A DNA stretch of 64,000 bases from Hermodice carunculata (lineage: Eukaryota; Annelida; Polychaeta; Eunicida; Amphinomidae). How positions within the stretch are numbered: position 1 is the stretch's first letter; the number at the start of each line of letters is the position of its first letter. Shown here one piece after another: positions 38,809-54,891 of this stretch. The stretch is from NCBI GenBank assembly GCA_964020975.1, contig OZ026615.1:34677455-34741454 (forward strand), given 5' to 3'. The translations under genes were made by a program, and so were the position numbers. The notes beneath the pieces were generated by a model. It made no database searches. It was not told the origin of the DNA and was given only the letters and a program-made list of their open reading frames with translations.

Positions 38809-39822
38809 TGTCTCACCATAGTACCTTGATGCATGATTTGACTGCTTTTTCCTTCGTGTTATCCATGAAATGTTTGTTTTTCAACCTGATACATACGTCT
38901 ATTATGTGTCTTTTAGAACATTTAGGAAAACATATATAAGTCATGCACGGGATCCTTATCTGTATTGTTCTGCATGTCATGATTCTACCTGAAAATATAT
39001 GCGGGGAAATTACACTTTGTCTGTATGGGCCGATTTCAGTTGTTGCCTTTGTTCGACCACCAATTACACAGGTAAAGTAACAATAGGATTTTCAAATAAG
39101 TAGTGAGGTATTGGGAAACTTCCAAGAATCTTGATGGCGGTCTCGTTTTCAAGTTTAATTATCAAATTAGCAGGAAGTCCTAAAAAGATGAGCAAAATAT
39201 CAGACATGTTGTGCGCAAAAATGGTGTCTAGAAAGGTATACTACGCAAAACAACCTTACACATTCGGTACATATTATGAAGCTTCAGAAACACGTGTCAT
39301 TCATCCGAGATATCAATTTGGTTTAGAGAGAGAGATGGGCATATCAAAGCTGAACGACATGCTGACTGTGTGATTTGTTTTACGCTTGTAGCATATACAG
39401 GTGAAGCCTGCGGGTGTAGTTTTGCCAGACGTGGTGCAATGTGGACCATAATCAGTATCATTGAGGCTACTTTCAAATTTGCTCAACTTGGCTCTGCGTA
39501 TCGGGTGGCCTTATTGAGACTTCACATGATGCAAGGTACCAAGTATGCAGTCTTTCAATGTTCCCACCTCAAAAGCAATTTCCATCATACACGTTTCCCA
39601 TAAAAAATTGAAGTGCTTGTTGGGTGGATGGGTCTGTTCTGTGGATATAAAAGACAACAGATCAATATCCATTAATTCAATTAAGGAAAGTCGAACCTCA
39701 GTAAATAATATTAAAAACAACTTTTCTCAATGTAAAATACCATGGATGGGTCTGGCAGCAAAATGACCGAAATGAAATACTTCTCAAACAAATTATTGAT
39801 GCAGTCCATACTTTCCAGTCTG

Positions 39823-40123
<301 letters not shown>

Positions 40124-41387
40124 GTCAAGTAAGAACATGCACATATCCCTTTTCCGTAAGGTATTTTATCGTAAGGTATTTTATTACCGAACATACATAA
40201 TTCTTTCGCAATAGCATAAACATGTACGAATACGTCCATTTCTGTAAGGCACTCTCAAACGTTATGCAATTGTCTTTTATGTAATTGCAATACAATATAT
40301 TTACGTATCGTTACTACAGCAATAAGTATGAAGTAACTTCAACAGGTTTCTTTTAAACAAAGCAAATATATGTGAAATTTCCCACGAGTTAAGTCGCTCA
40401 ACCTCAATAAATTTTCTTTGACCTGTTTGGAATGTTTTTTAGACAACGGTGTTGTGCATATTTTGACTCGTTGAGTCTGTTTTGAAAGCGATGACACTCG
40501 GTATATACCGACACGTTCAGTCTGTTTTGAGTGCAATAATACTATATTATGGAAATATACATCTATGGTGGCTTGTCTTCACAGCAAGCCAGTCGCAATC
40601 CTCATAACAACCTCCATTTCTCGGGTCAGAAACCTTATAGGAATCTGTCGAAACTAATCAACTGCGCCATGTTGACAGGTTATAAGCGAGATACAATATG
40701 GGTGAGCATACTGAATTTCGTGACAATCTCTTTGAGTCCGCCTTAGATGGCTATCAATACGCCACCTATACGGTATCTAACACATACTGTAATTATGACC
40801 GTTTTTTTGTCTTCTGAGGATTCTGTAGACGTATATCATGTGTATGGAATAGATGCGTCGGAGTAGCCATGAGAAACACGAGCATGTTACAAGAAAATCA
40901 CGACACTGCACTGTAAGTAATTACCACATATAGAGATTGTTCAAGAAAATGATCATACGATACTTTAATATGTGAACAAAGGACCTTTTTACATTGTATT
41001 AACATTTCATGTTTGACAAGTAAAATATGAATTATCACAGTCAGTTCAACGACAGCAGGTGACTGAAGGAAAACAGTCAGTCAAAAGATGCATGACCTCG
41101 TATCTGAGGCTCTTCTCACTCATCATGGTTTGGCTGGTCACTGGCTATCACATTGGTGCAGCATATATACTTATTCACACACGTGCTATACACTATCTAC
41201 TAGGGACATGGGGCACTAATTCCATAATACACTCGGTATATGTACATGGGGCCTGCAGAGAAGTGCATGATGTTTGACATCATTTATACATGTACATTCA
41301 TGATCAAGGTCCGCACACATTTTTTCAGATTGGCGTCTGTATAATCAATTCTGCAACAACCTCAAAAACGTTCTCCGCTGCACGATG

Positions 41388-44300
41388 CTATATTGAATAT
41401 GGGCCGTGTTTGTCTTTGATAAGCATCATTTTGTCTATTACTTCACCACCCTACAAATACAAAAATAAAGTATAATGCTTTAACTGTGTTCCTTAGACAA
41501 AGATATACAACCCATGAGAATACTCCTATTGCAGTTTTCTCCCACAGTCCTGCTGGTGTTATTTTCACCTGCTGAATCTTAAAACTATTTTAATGTTGCA
41601 ATCTAACAAATGTTTATATTCTTTGGAACCTTAAGTCAGTAGGCTTTTTCATTTGCGTCCTGTACATCTGATCAATTTTTTTCCTTTTTCGAAATTATGA
41701 TGGAAATATTTATCGGAGTTGAGTGTGAATCGAACTTTCAAACTGTAAATTTTTGCTTCGGTCACAAAATTTGATTTGATAAAAAAAGGTTCATGAAGCA
41801 CGAGTGGCCAGTGATGGATATGTTTCCATTGTCGAAAGCAAAAATTTTCCTTCTGAAAGAACGTCGTGGTGCTTTGCAACATGTTGAGCACATGTGATTG
41901 TCTCAAACATTAAACGTAATTCCGTCGGCTTAAAGTGTAAATTGATAATTTAAAAAAAAAATCTTCGGCCTAAGTTACCTCCGTGTCTGGTATGTTTTAT
42001 TGGGTATCCATGACCACAATTTTCACCTCTTGTAACTGCATAATGCATTAAGAGGAAATTCCCTTAGTTCATATTGTTCCTTGGAAATTTGCGAAAGCTT
42101 CTTTGGCCTAAATAACCTTTCTGTCTTAAGTCTGTTGCAGGAATCCGCCGATATAAATCAAGCTACTCTGGCCTTACCAAATGTGGCAAACAGAAATTTA
42201 CATTACCTTATCATCTGAGACCTGCTCCAAGTAAAGATGAGTTGCATTGTACACCACCATCCTACTGTAGCCATAGTCCTCACTGCGGAAGGCAGACCAC
42301 TCTGCTTTCTGCTTTTTGAATGGATCATGGTTCTCTCTACAACCCTGTAAGATGGTAAGTGTTACTTCTAAGTAACCATAAAATGTGCATTAAGATGTAT
42401 TATGGCAATATCCAGATCAATCCCCCCCCCCCCCGTCCAAAATTGTTGCACTTGTTTTAGGCTTGGATTCAATAGGATTCATTTTAACAGGCTATAAGGG
42501 AGTGCGGAGAGCCTATACGAATCACTATCGTGTGCATATTGAAAATCTCTACCTATTTCACTGCATGTTTGAAATGTGCAATTAACAGTAAAACATAGAC
42601 ATGGATGAATAAATAGTAGAGCATGGAATTTCTCTACAAAAAAAAAAAGAAATTGAAGAACGTTTGATGGAAAAACATTAATTGAATATACGGTACACGA
42701 TTTATATAATTTGTCCTTTTTTCAAGGCCAATAGAACTACAAATGCTTATTGTAAGACCAAAACCATTACAGTTTCTTTATATAAAATAACAAAGCTTCA
42801 GAAGAAGGCAGTGCGTTGTATATCTTGTAGCAAATATAATGCACATACAAAACCTATTTTAAAATGTTTGAACCTATTGAAGGTAGAAGATTTGTTTACT
42901 TTAACCAAACTTAAATTTTATTACAAATTTATGCTTGAGAAACTTCCAACATGACTGTTTTCATTACCATATATATCTCATTGACATATACATAATCACG
43001 ATACTAGAAGTATAAGAAACGAAGGGTTATTTATTACTCAAGTTGATAGCAAATTTGCGCAAGAAAGTCTACTTTTTTATATTCCAAAAGTCATAAACGC
43101 GACTGATGACATCATATTAAATAAAATCTATTCTCATAGCTTAAAAGGTTTTTCAAACTATGTGAAAACTTTTTTTAACAAATACAACCATGAATGCACT
43201 GTGTATGATTGTTATATTTGTAAACAAAATAATTAATTTAAAGGTTTTTGTACACCATAGCATTTTCAAATTGTTACAAGAATTGATTAGTCATCTTGAT
43301 GTATCACTTATATCTTCATCATGATTTCTTGTTACAAGGGTGGCTCTTGCTACAGCAACATGCATAATGTTATGGCAAGAGTCTCCCTTGACAAACTTAA
43401 GACAGTTTCTTGTTGTATCAATATTTATGTATTATACCATTTGTTGGTCATAAATATTATGAGTTTTGAGTTCTGTCCTGTCTTTTTCACCCATCAGGGC
43501 TGATACGTAATGGTATTTGTATTTAATAAAAGAGTTGTTTCTTTTCTTTCTTTTTGTTCACAGAACACATGCCATCTGGTACCTACTGCAGATCCTGTGA
43601 TGATATGTACGGGCGCCTTTGGATTTGTATACGGTGCTTCTGTACTTCCATTGTACATCTGAAATATCAAAATTCAGAAAGATCAACTTAATGATTCACA
43701 TTAATATGACAGGTTATATCTACTTCAAATTGCTAAAAATATCTACGTAGGCATGCCATTATATCAAAATACACGAGATTTCATTGATTATCAATAATTC
43801 TGATCATGTTATATGGTTATAAAAGTTCAAGTACAAACCTGTATATTCGATTTTGTTTACATCTAGGGCCAAATTCTGAAAGTCTACACGTTTTCAAAGA
43901 AATTCATCAACCAAAGCTCAGCTGAAGTGCACGATATGAAGTACAAAAATTGATTGGCAAGGAAATGTGTTGGTGTGTTCTCAAATTTTCTTGCAACATT
44001 ATGTGGGCTAAAAAATCAATCATAAAGTATGTCAACCACCAAATCAGAGTCTCTATTGTTTCAAACAAAGACTTAGTGACATTACATTCATTTGCCATTT
44101 GACAGGAACAAATTCAAAGATTATTGATAAAATGCATTAGATAAGTCATTAATAAAAAACCAGCGATAGCTCTTTCCTGGGGTTCTGTACATTTAATATT
44201 TACCGTTTTATTGTATATAGGAAACAATCGTTCATAGCTATGCTCGTGTGCCCATAGTTCCAAGTCCACACCGTACTTGTAAAAGAGCTCTTCAAAACCA

Positions 44301-47300
44301 GGCATCACACCAGGAACACCTTTCCTTGTCTGAAATTTAACGGGTAGTTTTTTATCGTTTTCAGATACCCAAGAGTTAATATTTCAAATATACGTGTTCG
44401 CGAAGGTATTTCTCACAACAAAAAAACCTATATGCATTATGACTATTTAAATCCGTGTGTGCATGATTTTAATCGTAGCCAAGGCTATGTTTAGTTCAAC
44501 CACAGTATCTCGACCATTGAGACTAAATTGAGCAGCTTTTGCTAGATAACTATCGGTAAGGCAATTACAGGCGTTGTTAAATGCATGCATCCATGTGATA
44601 CGTGTATCAGTTTGAGGTACGTAAATTTAGAACAGCAATTTGAAGATCATTTTCTGTGTCGAATAGATTAAAAGAGACTTGTCAAAAATATATGATTCAA
44701 GGATAAAGTTAACATGTCTATTGGTGTTCACACTATCTAGTTTACATTTTTGTCACTACTTAATTGTATTACTGTGCTCACATTTTCTCACAGTCTAGCG
44801 ATATGAAGTTTACTGTCTTCAAAGTACGGCATATATACTCAGTAACACAAAATCAATCAAACGATAAATGTATAAATTAGTCTATACTCTTGTACGTATA
44901 TAAGTGTTTTCACTACCTTAATATCCTGCTGTTTTGTTGACAATAAACGGTCTCGTAGTTGTGGTATCATCTTCGTCCTACGATTAGAGCTTTACCTCTG
45001 GTAATTCTAATGTGGTTAAAGCTATACACGTTGCTTTGCCAGGGAAATGTACAATAGTAATATAACAGCGTCATATAATTTTCAAGTATACGACTGATGT
45101 TGACGATAAGTGTAGCCACTGTACCAGCATAATCCCGGATAAAAACATTCTTGCATAAAACAAACACACTAATTACCTTACTCTCAAATGTGGTGCAGTC
45201 ATCACCGTCTTTGTTAGTACAGTACATTGGTCTGTGAGCCATTGTGATTATCCATGGACGTTGCGCTCTGTTCTCAGGCTTGTTTGCTTCCTTTTATTAT
45301 CGAAGAAGACAACAAAATAAAATATAAAAATTCCCATCAAATTATTTCAGAAATTAAAACATTTATCTGCTTTGATCTACCCATGCTCATACGTGCATTT
45401 AACACATTTCGTATACAGTGATAATTCTATAAAATGATTATAGCGTCGATCCCTTACTATAAGTGCAGATAGTTAGTGGCAAATCTTCTTGCGAAATTTT
45501 ATCTCTCGGATTAATTTTACAAAACAAAACCTGGTTAGTTTGACATTTGCTTTTGTGTATACTTTAGTGTGGTATGCAGACTGTACATATCACCTCATCA
45601 GGAAGACTTGTCACAGATTTACAGCTGCAGTGAAGTAAAAAATTACACTGTCGCCTCTTGGTTGTGACAATCCTGTTAGTTCATATAATGCACCACTTAT
45701 ATAAACCACCATAAAGGACTATTTCATTAGTCAAAAGGACGAGCCTTTCTGGATTTACTCAAATCATTTATACCTGTGTTACTTTAATACAACCAGAAGC
45801 AACAGTAACACATCTTTCGTATAGCTCTGAACCAAAAAGAGATATCATTGTACATTTCCCTACTTTTCATGATATGACATAATTGTAATATGTCGACAAA
45901 CCTGCAGTTTCGGAGATACAACTTATTTATTTTTTTATATATTCAATTGCTTCAGAGCTAAATACTACATTGAGTCAACAGCTTTCCTCAGCACGCTTTG
46001 GGTGCAATCCAAAACAATTCCCAGTTAACAATGGAAGTTGGCCCAACATTGGCCCAATACTGGGCCATCTATGCCAACGTTGTGCCAATGTTGGGCCGAC
46101 CTTTAATGATAGCTGGGTTGTCGCCAAAAAAGCTGTACTCCTGGTCCATTTTTTAACTCTGTGACTAGAGGCATGTAGTTACTTGTCCTGTATTCCTATT
46201 AACAAGGAATTTGAAAATTTTTAACTTGAACCTTTGATAATTTATATGAACATGATTTTTGCTATGACTATGAATCAAATGCGTATCAGTGTATCGCCAT
46301 ATCCCATTACCTGAAGATCTGCCTCCAACCAAGCATATTGTCTGAAAATTTGTTTGGTGCCGTAATTTGTGTAGAATAGGAATTCTGTTGAGAACGAAAT
46401 AAGATGCACTGGGCCAATATCAACACTGAAATAAAATGAGAAATTTGTGTAAAAATACGTAGAAAATGACACTTGGGAGTACGCTTTGAAACAATCGTTC
46501 ACGAGCAAGCAAAGAAACAGAAAGAGAGAAGAACTGTTCCAATTTCTCTTCGTTTATCATACTGTCAAGTGGTGCCCCTTTTTTAAAAAATCGGCGCAAT
46601 AGCGTAGCATTCTGTAGAAAACATTTATACAAACTATCATAGATATCACAATAAAGTAACATTTCTTATTCATTCCTTCTTTCATACCAAAGATAGTTTT
46701 AACAAAATAAAAATAAAAATTAAAGTACGAACCTGAACACAATATACCTTTTAGTTCCACATTATGATAATCTACCTATTTCACTTCCAGACATTGTACA
46801 CCAACTGGGAAACAAGTACTACCTTCCGCCCAAATAATCCTGCAAATGTTTGCAACATGATGCAAAAGCACTTACCTGAAGTAGAAATTTTGGCCGTCAC
46901 CACCTGTCATCGTAAATCTGTTTATATAGTGAGAGAAATTGCTGAAAATATACATTTGAATCTTTTTTGTAAGCCAAATTGCTATGTACATATTTTTCCT
47001 TTAACGTTTCACACACACACACACACAATATATATATATGTATGTCAATTTAAGTCATATTCTCAACCACACACCAAAAAACTGTAAAGTTCATAATCAT
47101 TATAATAATTTGTTTTGTATAAGAACAAATCATATTAATACCATTATATATATAGAGAGAGAGAGATGAACTAGAACACTTGCTCTTTCAACATAAACAG
47201 TCTATGCGCAACATATACACTGTGAACATATCTGTAAAAAACATATACACTTGCAGCACCTTCGTTGTGCAAGCTTTGCGCTCGCCTTAATTTCGCGCTA

Positions 47301-47987
47301 ACTTTTGATTTGCGAAACAAAGGTATGTTATATTATTCTCGTTGTACAACACTTAAGAACGCAAAATCAAAATACGCCACTTTTATCTACGAGTGTTTCC
47401 CTGATGTTGCCGGCCAGCTTTGCCACTAAATGCACGGACAAACACGTGCTGTTTGACGGCGAAGTACACTGTCTCAATGAGCTCTTCTTTAACAAAAATA
47501 ATAACTCCAAAGTAGGCATAGCTAATTCTTTGTTTAGCCAGACATTCAAGAGCCTGCAATTTCTTTGGATTGTGCACAGATGAGTGCCACACTGAAGACA
47601 GCAAAATAGACAGCCCATTAAATCTGCTACAAAAGAACACGACCAAATTGGCAACAGAACCTAGAAAATGATTACTCACTATGCATTTTCGTGATTGCCT
47701 ACACATGTCATATATGGTATGTTTGCAGCTAAAGGCTCAATTATCCTCATGAAGGCGTCTCCCACCTTTCCATCATCCTGAAATAGAAAATGAATCGTCC
47801 TTAAACATTACAAATAGTAAATATATGAAATGCATTTACGCAAGTTACTAAAATGTTTTGTATTCGATGATTCTTAAATTGAGACGGATTTGTAGCGAAT
47901 GAAAATGTCTAAAAGCAAATCAATACTACTAATATTATTATTATTACTACTACACTGCTACTACTACTACTACTACTAATAATAATA

Positions 47988-48077
<90 letters not shown>

Positions 48078-48325
48078 ATACAAAATAATAATAATAATAA
48101 TCACAATAAACTAACATGTATTTGTTGGCCAACACTAAATTTTGTAAATAATACTTTTGAATCTAGTAGACAGCATATGAGATTCTGACTAAATTTTAAT
48201 TATGTGTTAATGTTGTCTGTTTCCTTTCATTTTTTAATCTATTGCATCAAATATGGGTGCACCCGAGTCTCACTTCTGTGAGTGTGTGTTTTCTCTAACC
48301 TTAGGCTAACTCGTTTGTCTTTTTG

Positions 48326-48404
<79 letters not shown>

Positions 48405-51062
48405 ATCTTTATGTCAATTTGGGACTATATCTTTGTAAAAAGGTTAGAAATTAATGTCAAGAAAGATTAACATTCAATCAGTTTACTTCGACATGATGTC
48501 TTGTCCCAGCAACATTACAACCCTATAATAAATGGACCTATTGAAACAGTTGCAGTTTAAAAAATGCAAAAGCTTAACACTTTTGTCTTCATACACTTTA
48601 AATTGCTCTATTTGTTTTATTTTTGATATCAAAATCTTTATCAAATATAACATTAACACTGAGCTGGCAAGCTTTAAACATTAGTTATTCCGGCAACAAC
48701 GAATTTGTCAAAAGAATAATAACATAAATTGCCGAACATGTTACCGTGATTAAGCCAAAAGACATTTAAGTAACCAAATCATATTTAAATCAGTAAATGT
48801 ACTGAAAATGCTTACCGTGTCAAAATCGTATGCGAAGTCACCTGCAAATATATTGTATCAAAGTATTTTGAAAACACTTGTCTTCAGAGAGGAACATTCA
48901 CTTACGTCAATTCTGCATAGTTAAAGTGTGATACCCAGCCATACAGAGCAACTAGTAAATGATATATTTGAAACGTTGATAAACATGTCTTATCCATCCA
49001 GACAAGACACAAATATATTTTATCAACTTTGAAAAAAGAAAATGAAAACGTTTTTAAACTTTTTGGCTGTGAGAACAACCTGGTCTCATCTGACTTGATA
49101 TTGTTGAATGTTGCAATGTAGTGTGCATAACTCGTGATCCCATGAGTTAGGTCCAAGTCACTTATGAGAGGTCATAAGCTTGTGGTAATAAGTTATCATC
49201 ACCATAAATAATCTCAATATCCTGGCTCGGGCAGGTCCCTGGTTATCATAAGAACGCTAATTTTGAACATGTTGCCCGATGAATTATTTCGTCAACCATG
49301 TGTGGTCTCACATTTGGCTCCTTTGAGGGACTATCATCGTGAGCAATACCAAAGTTGCATCAATAAGTTGTGGACCTATCAACTGAACACACATGCTCAC
49401 CAGAGGTCGCACGCCGTTATGGTTGAGCGCCACCATGGGCCAAACAGAATAACGAGAGTAATCGTGCTGAATACCAAATTCACTAAAATGGCTATATTAT
49501 GAGCTTGGCAATAACGTCAAGATGACCAATAAAATGACCCTAAAAACAACGGTCTATGAGGAAGATCTTCGCCTGTAATACCCAACTCCTACCCTACATT
49601 AACATCCTGCGATGAGATTCATCAAAGTATTAAACTCTAAGATCGTCATAATTAAATGCAAGGCGACAGGATCCACTATAACCAAGATATAAGCAAAATT
49701 AACACCAAACGAAATCCCATCCGTCCTTTTCTATTGATGCTTAATAGTAACAATGGGCCTATGATCCACCATAACTGAGATATAAGCAAAAATGTTATTT
49801 TGACTTTCAAGGTCACTCAACCTCAAAGTTAACAACTCCGAAAGAAAACCCGCAAGTACTTTCCTATTAGTGCCTCAAAGTAACAATCGGCCTGCGATCC
49901 ATCTTTACCGAGATATAAGCCAATATTTCAATCAATAGAAATGTACGCATTGGCAAGCTCCAAAATTGAATAGCTCTTCAAAAATCTGGGATCGGGAGTA
50001 TTACTACCAAGTGTACAACTTTAATTCACCCTTCCACAAGCTACATTTCCATCAAGTTTCAGAACAGTCTGCGTCACGATTTTCTGGAAGAAGTTAAAAA
50101 TATTCGGAGCACACAAAAGTCCTTAAAAATAGAAAAAATGCCGCGCCACCTGTTGACCAAATTGTGATCTGGGGTCCTCAAAAATGCCCCTATGTAATTA
50201 CAAAGCAATACCAACATAACGAAATTTAGTTTCCCAATTTTGACCACCAGGATCGCGCGACCAGATTAAACGGTATTTTGCGGGAAGTGGGACACCACTA
50301 TCAGCGGGTCATCGACAGTCATATTAAAGTGCATAGACGTGAAGAAAGTGTGAGAGTTTAAAAGTGATTTTGATCAAGTTACAGCTGTGCTGTGCCTGAA
50401 ATATGCCTGTGTACAATTGCAAGGTACCAGGCTGTAGCGCTAATACGCGCAAATTGTCGAATCTTGACAAATATCCATGGATGTGTGGGGTTACGTTCCC
50501 CAGTTTCAGAGTTAAGCCTCCGCTGTGGTCACGATAGCGTGTCCATAGCCTGTCCCCCTTGGTAACAGCAGACCAGCGTAACTATGAATTCAGTCATGCG
50601 CTCGATTGTCACGATAAGGTTACAAAATGGAGAACTAAGATTTCGGTAGGCTCCTATCGGCTAAGCGCCCTTGCCGAACAAGACGTTTTCACGATTTTGC
50701 CAAAAACTGAACAAACAAACTATCGTTAAAAATCTCAGAATAACCAGAGCATAAACATTTGAACAAAACCTGTTAGAGACCCATGCAAGGCACATTCCCA
50801 CCAAGCATGAAATAAATCTGGCCGACAGTTTTGGTGAGGTCAAAAATGTAAATGGCAATTGCAATCAGCGTTGACTTGCACTGCCATATGAACAGGAATG
50901 TCTGCATTAGTCGTCAAATAGCCAAATTGAAAAATTCGTCATAAATCAGGAATCTGAAGTATCGATACCATATGGACAACGTTGTTTGGCCCGTCCACAA
51001 GCTACGTTTCCATCAAGTTTCAGAACAATTTGAGCAACGCTTTTGGAGAAGTCGAAACTGGC

Positions 51063-51110
<48 letters not shown>

Positions 51111-54100
51111 AAAAATATATTAAAAAAGGTCAGAGCCAACTGTTGAACAGATTAAGGTCTTGCGTCCCCAAAAGTGTTCCTATACATTTCTAAGCCAAAT
51201 GGTTACTTAGGCAGATATTTAGCCGGTACACTTCGACAACTTTTTCGTGTCAAAACAAAAAATACATGCGTTTATAACACAATTTTTGAAACAAGCGGTT
51301 TCAGACAAGACGACCTTAGAAGGAATCCAGTACGCAGCTGAGAAGATGAAATATAAAATTATCAAACCATGCGAAAGCATTACTTTAAAGAGTTGTAAAA
51401 CTTACAACAATTCTTGTTGACCAAATTAAGGTCCACTGGTACCCAACAGAGGAATAAAAACCATGATATTCATTTATTTAAAAAAAAAAATTAAATAACT
51501 TGAGATGACCTACAGGACAACCTTGGTAGAAATCCGTTGAATCTGCATCCCTACCAATTTAAAGACGATCTGACCAACTTTTTTTTCAGAATAAATCGAA
51601 ATGTAAATTTAGTGACGGACGGTGTTTCACGGTGGACCATATGGTAAGCAAAAACACACAAATCAATAAGAATGAACAATACAAAATAAATAGGACACAC
51701 TTACCCACATGCAGAATGCTATCATACATGCCCTTTTTGACGTCATCCATGAGGCGGGGCACAGACTGAGCATTCGTAGCACCTAAGTCTCCAAAAACAG
51801 CAAACCGCGGACTCCAGCGGGAACCCATCTGCATTGTGGTGAAGCTGAAGACGTCACTCCATCCATCTGGACTTCCGCATTTGTATTCTAATAACATGGA
51901 AAACGCACAAATATGCATAGAAAATGAATGGTATTGACCTGATAATGATACCTAATACTTTTCAGAAATGTTTGAAATATATCACATCAATTCTAGTTTT
52001 CATTTTTTTTTTAAATTCTAAGATCTCTACAAAAGCTTGATTTAATCTGTGTCTTCGCCACAAATCCCTTTGACGCACGGTTAATAAAACTGCACAGGTT
52101 GATGCAATTTTATACCTTTAAAATTTAATATCTTGAAATACCCGCATTATGTAGTTGTGGAAACTTAAGTGATATAGCAATTACACGCTCAGACTCCGTA
52201 AACATGTACATCAAACCTAAGTTTGCCTAAAGTTTTAAGGCACATAAACGTGATGTTTCACAATGACTCTGAGTGTGCATTCAAAAGATGTGGCAGGCAT
52301 ACAAGTTTTAAGTCAACTACAATTGTTGCATATAGGCTATTGCTGACTCCTTTCTATATTAAAGAGATTGGCGACTTTGATATTGTAGTTCGCCTAATAA
52401 ACAGATTACAGATCCTGACTGTTTCTTGATATTCATTTGTCTCAATCTGTGCTTACTGTGGTACGCACGCGCGCACAGTAAGTGATTATTTGCCCAGAGT
52501 TACACGGTTGATACTGACTGTACAACTGGCCGGGCTCTAACCCTTGGACTCGGACTCTGTGAATGAACTGCGTTGAATGCTTGGGCCCTCCGTCCACAAA
52601 CTTGGTATCTGCACCCTTGGCAGTCTGGTCCAAGGTGGTAATACCGTACTGCACGACGCTGGTTGATGTGGCGTTCAGTGTGCTCCATGTTACCACCATT
52701 TCTGACGAGTCAGCTAGACACAAAAAACACACATTAAAATCTTTTCAAACTATATATAGAAAACGTGGTTTTGTTTACACAAAGCAGAGGTTTGCATGTA
52801 TGAATTGTTTGTAAAGAAAATGATCTCGGCACACTGTATGCACAAAGAGATACATGTATATGTCAAACAATTAGTTTATATTGCAACATTTGATTCGACA
52901 CACTACATCCATGTAATTTCATACGGAGTAAATTGCATATAAATAAGTTAATTATACATATAATAACCGGTTCATTAACAACCGGTTCGGACAATTTTCA
53001 TTGGGTGGGATACCAAACCGGCCAGACACCCGTGGTTGTTCCAACCGGTTCCTACCATAGAACGGGTCCATCATAAACGGGTCGTCAACAACCAGTTCGG
53101 ATATAGTGTCAGGTCACTCTGACCTCTTAATATTTACTAATAACCGTATCCGTCGAGACCACCAAAGACACTTAACTGGTTGTGGTATAATTCTAGAATT
53201 ATACAAACTAACAATGGACAACCAGTTCATCAATTGTACTTTTTTTAAGTCACCAAACTGATGAGACACTCATGATTGTCTCAATCGGTTCCCACCTTAG
53301 AACTGGTCCATCATAGCTGGTTCATTCACAACCGGTTGAGACATTGTGTAAGGCTATTCTATTAAAGGTCACTGATGTTATATAACATTCTAGCATTGGA
53401 CATGGTCTATATATCTATAAGCTTGGCAAGTCTAATTCAATTCCTTTTATAAATATGGAATTTTATATCCTAACACACATTTTGGCTCATACTTTTACCG
53501 TCAAATTATAGGTGGTGCCACTAGTATTATTACCAACTAAGGCTTTGACCTCCTGCACAATCCCACCACATTTGGTGAAGATCCACCAAAAAATTAATGC
53601 TGCTAGAGTGTTCACAAGATTTTCACATTTTGACCCCTGTATTATATAATATTGTGGATGGCGTCACCAATATCATGAGGGACATGGGTTTTCATACACC
53701 CTATAAGTCCTGGAAGTTATATAGGACTAATATCAAAACTTTTAAAGTTATCATGCTCACAACCCAAACGTTTACGGACGGACGGACGGACGGACGGACG
53801 CAATGCTATAAGCTCTGTGACCTTAGGTGTGCAGAGATAAAAAAAGAGCTGCAACCTTTGGCGACAGTTTCGAAATGATATGTAAAGTCATCAGGCTAAT
53901 ATCCAATTGACCTGTGACTAAAGGCACATATAAATTCTCCGGGTACTGCGTATTATGTCCGCATCGTTTAATTTATTAATTGAGACAAAGTGCCATAGGT
54001 CTGAGAGGGACAGTAAATGTGACAAGAACAAATGTTCAGCTTTTGGCTAGATACAGTGCTCATGAACAACCAAGACTCACTCGAACTGTCTGTCTCTGTA

Positions 54101-54860
54101 CAGGACCAGCTCTGCCAGAGCGCATTTTGCCGACATCATCGGGGCACCGCATTTTAGCGAGTTACATACTGCAGGGGTATTTCATTTAGCTGACCGAAAG
54201 GAATGTTCCGCTCTGGTGATATTCTTTTACATTTAATCAGAAACTACCTCAACTTAAGGTATTCCGCATGCTCTACACTTTCGACCCTGCAATGAGATTC
54301 TGTAAATCTGGTTTGTCAGCTATTGTTATATTTGAGACTTTGCGCGCTGATTCAGACTAGACCAGTAACATATTATCTGATTCTGTAATTTTTTTTATCT
54401 ATTTACAGCCTAGTTACTGTTTTGGTCCAATTATCATTAGTTTTCACCGGATGCTGTTTATGCCGATTAAAAGAAATAACTTTTTCTCATTTATCTTCTG
54501 GTACAAAAGTGGTGAGGAGAGATGTTGCTTTATTTATTTATCTGTTTTGTTTTGTTTTAATCCCGCAAATTTATCTCGCTCATGCATCTGGACATTATAC
54601 CAATATAACACGCACAAGGCTCCATCTGAATGCTAAATATATACATTAGTACCTTTGGTAACGTTAGCAGACTAACATAGTTTGCTTTTTGGCCCTATAA
54701 TATACTTAACCCCAAAACGGACGACAGAAATAATGTAAAGCTACCGATTTCATCTTTTGCGAAAATTAGAAAGTGCAGCTTTTTGGAGTGTTTGTATGTA
54801 CGGATATTCTATTGTTGCGAATTTCAAATAAGCTAAATTATTTTAGGAAATTAATCTCAA

Positions 54861-54891
<31 letters not shown>

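Noticed and set aside
49263-49502. Plus-strand 79-codon open frame in gene C intron 3
   Set aside because: No recognised motif and no splice or promoter context.
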